Source: Stromatinia cepivora (lineage: Eukaryota; Ascomycota; Leotiomycetes; Helotiales; Sclerotiniaceae). From it: 64,000 nt of DNA. Positions 23,956-36,096 of this stretch are shown here, piece after piece. The notes beneath the pieces were generated by a model. That model saw nothing but the letters and a program-made list of their open reading frames with translations. It was not told the origin of the DNA and did no database searches. Positions within the stretch are counted from its first letter, which is position 1. Each line of letters begins with the position of its first letter. Location of the stretch: NCBI GenBank assembly GCA_014898415.1, contig RCTD01000003.1:2976001-3040000 (forward strand). The letters run 5' to 3'. A program made the position numbers and the translations under genes.

Positions 23956-24973
23956 AAAAGTGAAAAGTGAAGAAATGATCGGCCTTGATTATTCTTTATT
24001 TCCCGATGGATATAGAATACACAAATTGAAGTGTATCATAGAAAAATACAATGATCTGGGATATCAAATAGGATTCATTCTATTCATATCAAAGGGAAGA
24101 ATTACGAGCTTCAGATTATTATTATTCAAGCTTTAGATCGTTGTTATTCAAGCTTTATGATTCTGTTATTCATATCTTATAAATTGAAAAGGGATCAGAA
24201 ATATTCGAACTTTTGTTTTGTAAGGTTTTTGGTAAGTCTATCAATAGTTATACCGGTAATTGATAGATAGATTATATAAAAGTTCTCTTTTGAAGATTCT
24301 TAATATAATTATATATTTTGGATATCGATATAATATAATTTCGTAATGATCTGTTCGTTCTTATCAATCATTAATCTAATCACTTATTGATTATTATAAA
24401 AAATCGTTATAAATTCTTTCAATATTAAATCAATCTCTTTTAAGAAATATAGAATTGCTATAATTTCTTTAATATATATTTGACTCCCAAAAACTCTGTT
24501 TCGATAATCGAGATAATTACAGTATCTTATTTGAATACTTTTTATACAACTAAATTATCAAAAAAAAATAAAATATATCTTTAAAATGATCAACAAATAT
24601 CTGAATTATCTATAAAAGAAGTATCTAAAAAGACAAAAAGTTATAGTATTTGATTATCGTTATATTGAATTACAAGATACTTTGTATTCCATAAATATTA
24701 TAAATAATAATCGATAGCTTTTATATAATTATTAAATAAATTAATCAAATAATAGCTCAATTATAAAACAATGAATGATATATCCGCTTTTATAATGATT
24801 ACAATATATAATACTGAATCCATTTTCTTTTAATACATTTTTATAATATATATAGAAACTTAACTGTGATTTTTCCGAAATATTATTATCGAGAACGATA
24901 TACTTACTATTCTATTTGTTGCCTTGAATTTTTTAGCAATCTTTTCAATGTATATATTATGAATTAGTTATAG

Positions 24974-25139
24974 TGTTAACTTTTGGTGCAGGAAGTAGTA
25001 GTATTGTTGATTATGTAGGTTGAATTAAGGATTTATAATTCTAGTAGGAGTAGAATTGAGGTTATCCTTAAATATAGTTTGTATATCATTGTGGTCTTAT
25101 GATTTCAATTCTAATCCTATGATGGCCTCATTTTCAATA
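24974..25139 (-). repeat. Copia-B1 3' LTR (166 bp)
   Basis: Matches 30291-30456 and 40886-41051 in length and sequence. The outer end TGTTAACTTTTGG... is intact, while the inner TGTTGGAA end is mutated to TATTGAAA. Confidence 0.9.
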
Positions 25140-25199
25140 CTCCTTTATTGAGGATATCCTATTCGATTTTTTTAGGCTACTAATCCCAATATTTTCTTG

Positions 25200-25880
25200 A
25201 ATCTTTCGAAAGTAATCCTTGCACAACGCTTCATTATTTCATCGGCAATTATATTGTATATATTGATATAATTAATGGCGATTTTCTTTTTTTCTGTTAA
25301 ATCCCTAATGAAATAATAATTGATATCTATATATTTGGATTGTTCATGTAAATATGGATTCTTGATTAAAACTAAAACGTTTTGATTGTTATCAAGTATT
25401 TGAATTGTATCTCTATTCTTTTCAATATAATTTGATCTGAATAAATCTTTAAGTATTTATACAATCCATTTCCTTTGTTTGGTGAATATTGTTATTGTAA
25501 TATATTCTGATTTTGTATTAGAGATAGCCATAAATATTTATTTCTTGTTAGTCTATAATATAAAATCTCTGTAGAATATCACAACTCTTTCTAAAACATT
25601 TTTCCGGTTATATTTATCATTAATCCAATCTGTATCTGTATATATCTTTATTGTATTGTTAGATATATTGTATTCTTTGCAGATATTAGATTGTACTCCC
25701 TTTGGCCCGAATTATAGTTTCTGTTTGATTATTGATCGTAAATATTGTATCAGATTCTTCAAAGCTATAGTATAATGTTTTACTGGTTTTGTTATAAATT
25801 ATAAAAGTCTTCCAATTGAGAATATTATATCTAATCGAGTGTATACCATTGAATAAATTATACTTCCTATTCATTGTTGA
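25200..25880 (-). pseudogene. Copia-B1 RNase H region
   Basis: Positional assignment between RT (26.05 kb) and the 3' LTR (25.14 kb). The 62-codon frame 25686-25874 (NRKYNLFNGIHSIRYNI...) corresponds to the segment just before and into copia RNase H. Catalytic carboxylates are not clearly preserved. In Copia-B2 the equivalent part is cut at 36097. Confidence 0.4.
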
Positions 25881-26049
25881 TATTCGTTCATATCTGTTAG
25901 TTCATCGTTATCGATTATTAGCCGGAGATAGGTATAATTTATTATTGATAGTTTCTTGGTTTGATGTTATTTATGTATAATATTGTATTTAGTTAGTATA
26001 ATATCGAGATATTCTTTTTGATTTATAATTAATATATATATTTTTCTAT

Positions 26050-26900
26050 TATAAATGATTTTAATATTTAGGATCTTATTAATCTCCTTTAGATTCTTGA
26101 TATTAAAATGGACCGATAGTTTTTTATCAAATTAAATGATTTGCGATAATATACATAATATAATAATGATATCATCGATATATACTAGTAATATTATATT
26201 ATGATCTTTGGATATATATAGATATAGATCTGCCAAACTTTGTATAAAATCTATATCTAAAAGCTCTTTCTTCAATAATAAACTTTAGTCCTTTTCAGTT
26301 TGCTTCAAATTATATAGGTTTTGTAGGGCTTGTAATATATATCCCTTTTTGATTTTAATACCTTAAGATAATTCGAGGTAGATTTCTTTCTTTAAATGTG
26401 ATTCGATAAAAATGTTTTTGATATCGAAATATAAATATTCCAAATTTTCTTTTGCAACAATAGTTAGGAATAATCTGAGTATATTTAACTTTATTATTGA
26501 TACAAACATTTCATTGTAATCCTTTTCTAATATCTAATTGAATCTTCGAATCATTAATCTTGCTTTGAATTGTTCTATTTTGTTATCCTTGGTTTTAATT
26601 GTAAATATCTATTTTATCGAAACCAGATTATTTTCTTTAGGGAATATATATTCTTCCTAAATATTATTTTGAATCAAGGATATAATTTTCTTTTGAATAG
26701 CTTTCTTTCATTTTTCAGAGTATTCTCGATCCGATATTACTTTTTTATAAGTTCTTGATATTTTGATTTCTAGAATTTCTTCGGCCGGATATGCTATACC
26801 TTTTGTATTATTTATATCTATCAACGAAGTTATGAAATCTGAAACAATCTTATCTTTAATATAAGGATCCATTTTATAAATAGTTGGGATTGTAATCATA
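26050..26900 (-). pseudogene. Copia-B1 reverse transcriptase
   Basis: The frame 26708-26899 ends in ISRTYKKVISDREYSEK, matching the copia RT entry pattern (P-x-S/T-Y-K-E-A-x-x-x-P-E-x-x-x-W). It continues, interrupted by stops, through a decayed I-W-x-L-V-x-x-P segment and on to about 26270, where the linker L-K-Q-A-x-R-like stretch is shared with copies B2 and B3. The open stretch on the opposite strand (26925-27194) is not a gene. Confidence 0.55.
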
Positions 26901-27699
26901 ATATATTCTACACTTTCTTGAATTTTGGTCTATATAGATATCGCAATCAATGCCCTTATAATTTTGCTTTCCTGTTCTTCTTCAGAATCTTATTCTATAT
27001 CTCTTTTCCGTTTTCGTATTAGATATCTTGAAGATTCGTTTTCAAGGTCCATTTTATCCTTTTGCTCGATCTTAAATGATTATGGATTTATTTCGTTTTT
27101 TGATTCTATTGAAATAAATTTGTCAGCAAAATTTAAAATAATCTTAAATTTTGCTTCTAGTATAGATTCAGGGTTTATAAAAGTTGACTTTTAGATTGGA
27201 TCTTTTGAAATGATGAATTCGATATTTAAAGTATTTTTGAAAGAAGATTCTTGATTTGTTTTCTGGATATTGTTATCTTCATTTTCATTGTATATTGGTA
27301 TTGATATATCTAATTTACCTGGTTTCAATTCGATAATTGAAGTATTTGATATAATTACTGAATTCAATATAATATCTATTGGAGAGAATACTTAGAACAA
27401 AGATAATATAAATATTGCATTTGATATTAAAGATAGAAAAGATATTTTGTTTGTTATTGATCTATTATAAAATTTTCGATCTGACTTTATATTCTTTATT
27501 CCTTGTAAATCTAATTCACAATTTCTTAATTTAAAATCCAAATCTCTTTCTCGATAAAATTCATTTATAATTATTCTGCTTAATCGAAATATATAATCTA
27601 ATTCTGAAGAATATATTTTGATATATTTATTTATAACTTTTAAGTACTCTAAAAATATATCGATTCTCGAAATATCCTGCAATTTATTATATCTTTATC

Positions 27700-28400
27700 C
27701 TTTTGGAATAATCTTGGAATTGATATAAATATAACATTTATTCTTTTAGACTTTGTATATCTTTATATCTGGTATTATATTTATAAAAGTTTCTATAAAA
27801 AATTGATCTATTCCATTTATATCAAAATCAATACTAATGCGATTCCTGATATAAACATCGTACTTTATAACTTCGTCTCAAAATTCTAATAATAATCCAG
27901 TTTCTTTTAGTATTGCTCTTATATTTGCCTTTGTAATCTTTATATTCTGTTTTGCAAATTTGTTTTGATATAAAGAAATAATTATTATAACTTCGGATTG
28001 TATACCTAATAATTATTCACAAATAGTTTATAAGAATTCCGATATATTATCAATCCTGATTGTAATGATCTTTTCTTCAATAACTAATTCCATCTTCTTT
28101 TTCCAAGTTTTCAATATTTGAATTGTATTATCTTTTTGTTTAAATGGTATAATCCAATTTATTTTTGTACAACTATCAATGATCAATATGAAATAATGAT
28201 TCCCTTGAATCGATTTTGGGAATGGTTTTGTAATATCGAAATATATAAATTCGAGTTTCTTTGATTTGTACAGACTTAATTGTTTCGGAATACAATTGAT
28301 TATCTTAATGAGTATATATACTTCGTAGATATCTAATTCAATTGAGATTTTTATCGATTTGATTATATTGGATATCTTGTATAGATTCTTGATTTTATCT
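27700..28400 (-). pseudogene. Copia-B1 integrase
   Basis: Aligns with the clearer Copia-B2 copy at 38629-38922, whose translation shows FDIVELFSKSIRGNRYF (D-x-x-G-P-x-x-x-S-I-x-G-x-R-Y-F) and RINNISEF (R-x-D-N-G-x-E-F), the first two acidic regions of the D,D,E core. In this copy the same core is present but broken by stops. Confidence 0.55.
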
Positions 28401-28828
28401 GGACCTAAATAATTGAATCTTCGATATTATAATAAGTATCTCTTTTTCTCCTTGAATATTAATTCGTTATCAATATCTTTAGTGCTATTAATTATCTTTA
28501 AAGAAAAGCCTTTTTCCTGATCATTTTGGTATATACTAAAACAAAGAATTATATCCTTATATCCTTTAATTATATATGAAATTATATATATTCCATCTTA
28601 TATTCTAGTATAAATGATTTTCTTATTATCCTTCTTGAAATATATATAATAAAAATTGAATTCCCTTTGCAACCCTATTTCACAGATCCTTTTTTCTAAC
28701 AACAAATTTATTTCTAACTTTAATATATATAATATATTTGAAAATAATATCTTAGAATTATCTTTATATATTATATTTATTAAACCCTAATAACAATAAT
28801 ATATCATTCCCCCATCAATCTTTATCCT

Positions 28829-29113
28829 TCATTTGGTAATAAATTTTATTAATTTAAATAATAAAGATTGATCAGATATATATAAAGAAATATCTATATT
28901 AATATACCATTTATTAGGGGAAGCTTTATTAATGATTTCTTTTATCAAATTGCAATCTTCCTTTATTATATTTTTAATATCGAAATCTAATTCAAAAATA
29001 TTATTAATAAAGTATATTTGATCTTTTTTATTGAAATAAATCTTTTTCGGATTCAATGATCCCCTTTTTTTTTGATAATAAAGATAATTGTAAAGGAATT
29101 TGTTGGTTTGCAT
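28829..29113 (-). pseudogene. Copia-B1 aspartic protease region
   Basis: The 94-codon frame ends with NKWYINIDISLYISDQSLLF. This is the copia protease pattern W-x-I/L-D-T/S-G-A-S/T-x-H-I-S/T/C-x-D, with the active-site D-T-G decayed to D-I-S. A lysine-rich stretch (NPKKIYFNKKDQIYF) precedes it. Located between Gag (29.4 kb) and integrase, as expected. Confidence 0.55.
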
Positions 29114-29389
29114 TAAATATAGGTAATTTCATATATAATGATCTTCCCTTTGATACAAATCGCAAATATTGTTTGAAATCTCGAAATCTGATTCTTAATA
29201 TCGAAAAATGTATCTAAATCTTTTCACAATTTGTATTAACTCTAATCCATCCTTAAAACAAAGTTTCTTAACTTATAAATACTTGATCTTATTATCGATA
29301 CTAAGGTTGATTTGGATATCCAATATATTCATTATTTTTTGATAATCAATTAAAAGATTATATATTAAAACCAAAAACAAAACAATATC

Positions 29390-29830
29390 TTAATATATTG
29401 ACCAACAATTTTCGTTTACAGCTCCTAATTTCTTTCTATACTCTTTCAATTTATCCCAGGTTTCGATAATAATTATATCGAAATAAATATTGGATTGGAA
29501 TTTGAAGTTCTGGATTATCGTTATATATGTATTGACTATGATTATACTAACTCTAATATATTTTGATTTAAAGTATCTCCAAAGTATATATATTATTGAA
29601 TATTTATTGGTAAAGGTTTCATCGTCATTATTGAATATTATACAAATATACAATAATGTATTCACTTCGTCCTTTAAATATTCCGATTTCAATTCGATAT
29701 TGTAATATATACGATCATTGATTTTGTAGGTAGATACTATATTGAATCCTGCAATCTACATATATTTGTTTAATATTTGATCAATTGTATAAAACCATCC
29801 TTTCCCTTTTAATTATATCTTTGTTTATCT
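29390..29830 (-). pseudogene. Copia-B1 Gag
   Basis: The 100-codon frame 29390-29692 (KSEYLKDEVNTLLYICI..., YFKSKYIRVSIIIVNTY, IETWDKLKEYRKKLG) has the alternating helical pattern of copia Gag (UBN2-like), including W-x-x-L-x-x-x-Y. The homologue in Copia-B2 is 40057-40293. RNA packaging and particle formation would be its role in a live element. Confidence 0.5.
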
Positions 29831-30277
29831 GAATTATCACTTATAATTGTTTTAATCGAATTTCGAAGAATTGTTTGATTCTGATATTGTGAAAGTTTCT
29901 TACTATTTGATGGGTATTGAAGATAATCTTTAGATTTTTAAAATAGTCTTAAAAAAAAAGGTATATAGCAAATAAATTCAAAATAATAAAGAAATATAAA
30001 AATAAAACAATAAAAAAATTCATAAGATTGTATTATAATATATTTTCTTGTAGCTATACGAACTTGCTCTTCATCTCTATTATAATTCTGTATCAGTATT
30101 ATACAAACTGCTCTCCGTTTTAACCTGTAATATTATGAATTATAAACTATATTATCATATTTCAATTCTGCTTCAGTAGTACTATATAAAAACTCTGATT
30201 TTCACTTTATTTTACCCCTATTAATTATATTAATCCTTTTTCGATTTACTTTATTTTCTAATCATTACTATACAATT

Positions 30278-30290
30278 GGATTTTATAATT
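30278..30290 (-). promoter_or_regulatory. Copia-B1 primer-binding site, half-tRNA type
   Basis: Directly inside the 5' LTR (minus strand) all copies carry variants of ATTATGAATCTGATT; Copia-A2 has ATTATAAGCCTAAT at the same place. Undoing C-to-T and G-to-A changes gives a TTATGAGCC-like core, which is complementary to the anticodon loop of initiator tRNA-Met. That site is used by Copia and Ty5, which prime from a half tRNA. Tentative because of the decay. Confidence 0.4.
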
Positions 30291-30456
30291 TGTTAATTTT
30301 TGATATAGAAAGTAATAGTATTGTTGATTATATAAATTGAATTAAAGATCTATAATTCTAATAGGAGTAGAATTGAGGTTATCCCCAAATATGGTCTGTG
30401 CACCATTGTGGTCTCGTGACCTCAATTCTAATCCTATGATGGCCTCATTTCCAACA
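30291..30456 (-). repeat. Copia-B1 5' LTR (166 bp)
   Basis: On the minus strand begins TGTTGGAAATGAGGCC and ends in a TTAACA-type terminus. Followed on the plus strand by the target duplication TATAG at 30457. Nearly identical to 40886-41051. Confidence 0.9.
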
Positions 30457-31097
30457 TATAGCTTTTTTTTAAATCGATTACAGAATATATATATATCTAA
30501 AAACTATTTAATATTTCTCAGGTCTTATAGTTTATATATAGCTTTAATTCCCTTGATGATTTTTATGGTAATTGATTTGTTTTTCTTATAATAAATGATC
30601 TGAATATCATCTATGAAGAAAAGAATTATAATGATATACTCTGAATTAATATATAAATATAATTCCTTCTTGTATTAAAAATTAACAATTACTATAAACC
30701 TTTTATAATCCTTTCAAAATTTTAATAACTCCAATTTTGGAACTTTTATATTCTCGAAACTATTTCCATTTCGGAATACCCCTTCCGGATACACTGGCCC
30801 CACTACATTTAATAACTATTCGAACTTCGAATACTCGTCGCCCTCTTTTTCTTTTAGAATAGTATATATATCGATACTTTGTATTGATAATTTCAATAAG
30901 ATCGAAATAGTATAAAAAGAAGCAAAAGAATTCGAAGAATATTAGGATGCCGAAAAAGACTTCAATTCAAAAGTTATAGTTGAAGTTATATAGAATGCTT
31001 ATTTAGAAAAAGAAAAGCATTTAAAACCAAATATTTAGATTCTGTTTTTATTCTAAGTATTATATGGGATATAAGATTTCTTGATTTAATCAAACTT

Positions 31098-31298
31098 ATG
31101 AAAAAAGAAGTATTCATTTTTCTTTATAATCTTTCGAAAAATGGTTATATTTATCGATTAAAAGTACTTATTGATTTTGAAGCAAATGGATGTGTTTTTA
31201 TTAATATTATATTCTTTACTTATTTATTTTCTATATTTAAATCAAGAATTATATTGTTTAAAGTTTCAATTGAAATTAAAGAATATAATGATGTATAA
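31098..31298 (+). pseudogene. Gypsy-D retropepsin
   Basis: The 66-codon frame contains KVLIDFEANGCVFIN, the Gypsy protease site L-I-D-x-G-A-x-x-x-F-I with the Gly lost, followed by a variable segment and KVSIEIKEYND. That tail matches the V-x-V-x-G-Y/F-N/D-G strand of fungal Gypsy proteases. The catalytic Asp is kept. Confidence 0.55.
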
Positions 31299-32249
31299 GG
31301 CTATATTATTATCTATTTTATATTTTTTAATTTAATAATCGATAATTGTGAACAATCTTTTGTTCTTTTTTTATTATTGAATTAGAGAATTATAATGTTA
31401 TTTTAGATAGATTTTGGTTATCAGAGATTCGAGTGAAGTTCGATTACTTCAATCGATATTTCGAATAACTTAAAGAAAGACTTTGTATTATCTCTTATTC
31501 GAATAATCTCCTTATTATTTAATTATCTTTTTGCAAATGAAAGATCGATCGATTAATTCAATAAAATATTGATCAATGAGATAACTAATTCGAAGAATAT
31601 TGAAATCGAAGAGATTTATAATTGAACAGATCAATTGTAATTGATAATGTACAACAAGAATCTTCAAATATGAATACAATATAGATTCTTGTTGAAAAAG
31701 GAGAAGTCCTGATTCCTTTCAAGTTTAATCTATCTTTTTTTCAATCAATTATATCACTATTACAGATTTACAAATGTTTTCTCTGTATATTATTCGAAGT
31801 CCTCGATCTATATATATTCAAACTCGATAAGTTTCAATTAGAATGCAAAAAAGATAAACAAACTGAATTTTTTATTATTATTCTGAAAAAATTCGATGAT
31901 ATAATAGATTTCTGAAAGAACAAACGATATACAGAAAAGAAAATGTTGATTGTTTTGATTGAATTCAAGAATACAAAAGTTCGAAAGAAATTTGATTAAG
32001 TATTGGCTGAAATCGATTCAGAATCTGAAATACTATTTGAATATCGATAATATTATCGAATCTTTTTCAAATATAAATCAAATATTTTATCTCTTAATTG
32101 ATTTTATAATTATAAAATCATATTGGAAGACGAAAGAGAACAAATCTTGTATTATAGTCTGCTTTACAAGATGTTCCTGGAACAATTGGAAGTTATCAAA
32201 GAATATATTATGGATAACTTTAGTAAAGATTTTATTGAATTCAATTAAA

Positions 32250-33420
32250 CTTTTTATACTGTATTCATTCTATTTGTTAAAAAACCTAATGGTAGTTTAA
32301 GGTTTTGTATAGACTTTAAATTATTGAATTCCTTGATATGTAAAGATCGGTATCCTCTTCCTTTAATCGATAAAACACTTTCTTGGTTTTCCGGTATTAA
32401 AATCTTTACCAAATTCGATATTCGTTAAACTTTTTATTGTATAAAAATAGATCCTGTTTTGGAAGAATATATTATCTTTCGAATTCGATATAGATTATAC
32501 AAATACAAGGTTGTATTATTTGGATTAATAAATAGTTTTGCAATTTATTAGTATTATATAAATGATATTCTATTCGATTATTTAAATGTTTTTTGTATAA
32601 TATATCTCGATGATATTTTAATCTATTCCGAAAACAAAAAAAAATATCAAACTTATATTAAACTAATTCTCGAATAATTAGAAATTGTTGATCTATAAAT
32701 GGATTTTAAGAAATATGAATTCAATATTATATATATTAAGTATTTGGATTTTATTATCTTTATTAAAGGAGTAGAAATGGATTCTGAAAAGATTGAGATA
32801 ATTGAAAATTAGATCTTTCTGATAATAATGAAAAAGATTTAATTATTCTTTGATTTTTGTAATTTTTATTGATGGTTTATTAAGAATTATAATATAATAG
32901 TGAAACCTTTTAACGAATTTATTAAAGCAAATATTAAGTTTGTATTTAATAAAGTATATCAAAATATATTCAATATTTTGAAGAAAAAGCTTATCTTTGT
33001 TTTGTTTTTGTAGTATTATAATTATTGATTCCTTTGTATATTCGAAACAAATGTATTCGATAGAATAGTTGCTAATATATTATTACAATAGTATAATGAA
33101 GATTGGTTTTCTGTAGTTTATTTCTTTAAGATCATAATTATTGTTGAATTGAATTATAAAGTTTATAATAAGGAAATACTATCAATCATTCGATCTTTCA
33201 ACTATTGGAAAGCAGAACTCACTGGTTCATTATATAAAATCAAGGTTTATATCGATTATAAGGCCTTCAAATATTTCATAATTATTAAGATTCTCAATGT
33301 CCGATAAACTTGTTAAATAGAAATTCTAACCGATTATAATTTTATTATTATATATCGCCCTGAAAAAGATAACCCTTTCATTAATGCCTTAACCAATTGA
33401 ATCGATAAATTGGACCTTTA
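32250..33420 (+). pseudogene. Gypsy-D reverse transcriptase and RNase H
   Basis: With only scattered stops the frame reads KKPNGSLRFCIDFKLLN, DRYPLPLIDKTL, FTKFDIR, FRIRYRLYKYKVVLFGL and YLDDILIYSEN (catalytic pair intact at 32603-32614). These are RT blocks 2-5 in correct spacing. RNase H follows: IFETNVFDRIVANILLQ (D-A-S replaced), VELNYKVYNKEILSI (Y-x-x-x-E helix), IKVYIDYKAFKYFI (D-H-x-x-L) and IYRPEKDNPFINALTN. It is the best preserved polymerase in the block but still carries many stops. Confidence 0.75.
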
Positions 33421-33544
33421 GAACTATATCAAGAAGAAGAATCGTTTTCAATAGTTTATTAAAGATAATTAAATTGATATCGAAATTATAAAAAAAATCT
33501 TATAAAAGTATTACCTAAATGAAACAGCGATTATTAGTATCGAT

Positions 33545-34350
33545 TTGAATGAAATCGCTCTTCGATTCGATCTAATTAATTATATTATTGAAACAAATAA
33601 AATTATAGATAATTTGCTAGTATTTAGAATACAAGTTATTCAAGGTTATAAGTATATATCACTTCAAAATGATCTTTTGTTTTACAATGACTGTCTGATA
33701 ATATCCGATATCAATAATCTTCGAATTTACTTGATTCATAAAACTTATAATTCTATTTCTATTATTTATTTTGGTATAAATAAAATCTACCTTTTATTAT
33801 TTCAACAATATTATTGGTCCAGAATATATGATATTGTAGCCAGATATATATACAATTGTCATGTTTGCAAATACAGTTCTGTTTTATATAATTGTACCCC
33901 TGATTTATTGTATCCATTTCTGATTCCTAATTGAATATAGTAATATGTTATTATGGATTATTGTAGTTTTAATAAAAATAAATATGGATATAACAACATT
34001 TTAATCATTATTGATCGATTAATGAAGCAAATTATCTTTATACCTTATTATAAATCAATTGATGTTTAAATTTAAGTACAATTATATTTCTATTATGTAT
34101 ATCGATATTATGGTCTTTTTGATATTATAATATCGAATCGTGGCCTTTAATTCATATTACAGTTCTGAAAGGAATTCAGTTAAATCTTAGGAATCGATTT
34201 CAAATTATTCATTGTTCATCATTCCCAAATCGATAGTCAAATTGAGATTTATAATCAGTACCTTTAGTAGTAGTTAAAACTGTTTGTTAATTATTATCAA
34301 AACGATTGATCAGAATTCCTATTTATAATGGATTACGTGCAACTTACTTT
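33545..34350 (+). pseudogene. Gypsy-D integrase
   Basis: The 129-codon frame 33545-33934 has LIHKTYNSI...FGINKIY, QQYYWSRIYDIVARYI and NCHVCKYS, which is the integrase HHCC zinc domain (H-x-x-x-x-x-G-H-P-G-x-x-K, Y-Y-W-x-x-M-x-x-x-V-x-x-Y-V/I-x-x-C-x-x-C). The CxxC is intact and the second His is decayed. The core continues with FNKNKYGYNNILIIIDRLMK (W-x-x-I-L-V-V-V-D-R-x-x-K), the first catalytic Asp having been lost in the first part. Confidence 0.7.
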
Positions 34351-35384
34351 TTTATATGACTCTTTAGGAGGGTTTATATTTTACGAAACTTTATACGGGT
34401 ATGTATCGAAATGTGTATAGGAATGGAAAAAAGATGTTAGTAAATCAACAGACGATATAAATATATGTGATGTCTGTATATATATAGAATGCAATAGATT
34501 AATTTTTACGCAAATAAAAGAAGGTTTATTGTATATTCAAGCTAAGATATCGAAATCTATAAATATTTATTGATGTGAAGTCGATTTCAATATCGGAGAT
34601 TATGTATAATTCAATGTAAAGAGTTATCTTATTTAAAGATTATCCAAAAAGCTGGATTTCCCAATTCAAGGAAGATTCAAGATCATTGATCGATTTGGGA
34701 GTTCTTTTAAGCTCGAACTTTTAACTATAATGAAAATTCATCCTATTTTCCCTTTAGATCGATTATACAAGATATATAATGATCTTTTTTCTAATTAGAT
34801 ATTCGAATCATCTCCGCCTATTAATATAATTGATAATTCAGAATGAAAAATGAAGAAGGTTTTAACAATAAAGAAAATATGAAAAACTTTATTATACAGA
34901 GTCTCGTAGTTTAATAGCGATATCGATCTTATTTAATATCCTGTTTCCGATTTTAAAATATCATTATACCTTTTCTATGATTTTCAGCTGGCTAATCCAA
35001 CATTATCTGATCCTCCCAATCGACTAATTGATTGGATAAAGCTCTATAAGAACGGAAAGGATAATTATAATCATATAGATAACGATTCATCTATGAAACT
35101 AAAAAAAAGAAAAATGTTCTTTAATACAGCAGATTAGATATTATAATTTTATAATAGTATATATATATATAATCGTAAAAGGATCAAAAACCTATACAAA
35201 TTCGAGGGAATTTGATTATATACATATATAACCCGAGTTTTATATAATAAACGAACTGCCACCATTAAAACAATACAAAGGCAATATATTTCAAAAAAGT
35301 CATGCCTATAATTATTTCAAAAATCATACAAAAAGAAGCTTGAACATGGTAAAAACGAAATATAATGTTATCCCTATCGATTTC

Positions 35385-35720
35385 GTTCAATTTGGTTGAT
35401 TTGGTCAATTTGATCGATTAACTTGATCGATTTCGGAATTGACCATATTAATTATCCATCATTATTATACTATAATTCAACCTCCTTCCCTTTTCTATTG
35501 AAACTTTTTCCTTTCAAAGGTTCCCCAAATCAAGGAGAATACGAATCAATATTAATTTAATCAATTGATGAACGATTTGATTGATTTAATCAATTCATTC
35601 GTCATTTTGATCAATTTGATCGATAATTTTGGTCAATTCATTTGTCATTTTGGTCAATTTGATCAATTTCCAATAAATTGATTAAATCAATCAAAATGAC
35701 TAATTTAATTGATTTAAAGT
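35385..35720. repeat. TTGATCAATT-type degenerate repeat array in the 3' part of Gypsy-D
   Basis: Two blocks of CAATTTGATCAATTT/GATTGATTT variants on both strands, split by a unique stretch at 35450-35540. Same unit type as 19615-19935. Lies between the end of Pol and the polypurine tract. Confidence 0.65.
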
Positions 35721-35814
35721 TCATGAAGCTTTACAAAACCTGATTTCCGATAAAATAGTAATGGAATAGAGGAATGAAACACTCGAGGATAAGCTTTTCC
35801 GAAAGGGGGGATAA

Positions 35815-36096
35815 TATCACGAATCATGAATTATAGAAGGTTAATTATATAATATCTTTTATCTTCTATATCAATTTATAAACTGATTATCTGTATATAT
35901 ATATTACGAATTATATAATTTAATATAGTAAAATGGTAACTTTAATAATATATATATACAATTCTGCAGTCTATAAATGGGTATTTATGTATATATATCT
36001 AATCGCTCTTTACAAGCCATAATTCTTCAATTGTAGATTCTAAAGAACATAATTGACCCTGTTTATTCAGCTCTACTACGGCTTTTGTGCGTCACA
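35815..36096 (+). repeat. Gypsy-D 3' LTR (282 bp)
   Basis: Starts five bases after the purine run GAAAGGGGGG with TATCACGAATC (originally TGTCACG) and ends GTGCGTCACA, an inverted CGTCACA/TGTCACG pair. Only one copy is visible in the window. Confidence 0.65.

Larger units (their letters stand above)
24974..30456 (-). mobile_element. Copia-B copy 1, complete 5.48-kb Ty1/copia element
   Basis: Bounded by 166-bp LTRs (24974-25139 and 30291-30456) and a perfect 5-bp target duplication TATAG (24969-24973 and 30457-30461) inside Copia-A3. On the minus strand the order is Gag about 29830-29390, protease about 28950-28830, integrase about 28400-27700, RT about 26900-26050 and RNase H about 25880-25200. 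This is the copia order. Its length is typical. Frames are stop-ridden (RIP). Two more copies are at 6873-7837 and 36097-41051. Confidence 0.9.
21959..30690 (-). mobile_element. Copia-A copy 3 (3' half), interrupted by Copia-B1
   Basis: A 3' LTR (21959-22267) is followed rightward by the reverse complement of the Copia-A1 tail, RNase H and RT thumb up to 24973. Copia-B1 then interrupts (24974-30456), and the alignment resumes at 30457, matching A1 from about 3860 down to about 3640, and fades near 30690. The 5' part (RT fingers, integrase, protease, Gag, 5' LTR) is missing. The join with the next element, Gypsy-D, must therefore be a deletion or truncation; the right boundary is approximate. 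Confidence 0.75.
30690..36096 (+). mobile_element. Gypsy-D (Ty3/Gypsy, 5' end missing or displaced)
   Basis: Plus-strand remnants in Gypsy order: protease 31098-31298, RT with YLDD at 32603-32614, RNase H about 32980-33420, integrase 33545 to about 34350, an AT repeat array, a polypurine tract GAAAGGGGGG (35801-35810) and a 282-bp LTR (35815-36096; TATCACG...GCGTCACA). No matching 5' LTR is seen at the left end, where Copia-A3 stops. The Gag part may be the relic at 19040-21958 on the far side of Copia-A3. On the right the LTR abuts Copia-B2 exactly, so D inserted into B2 or a rearrangement joined them. Confidence 0.75.
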
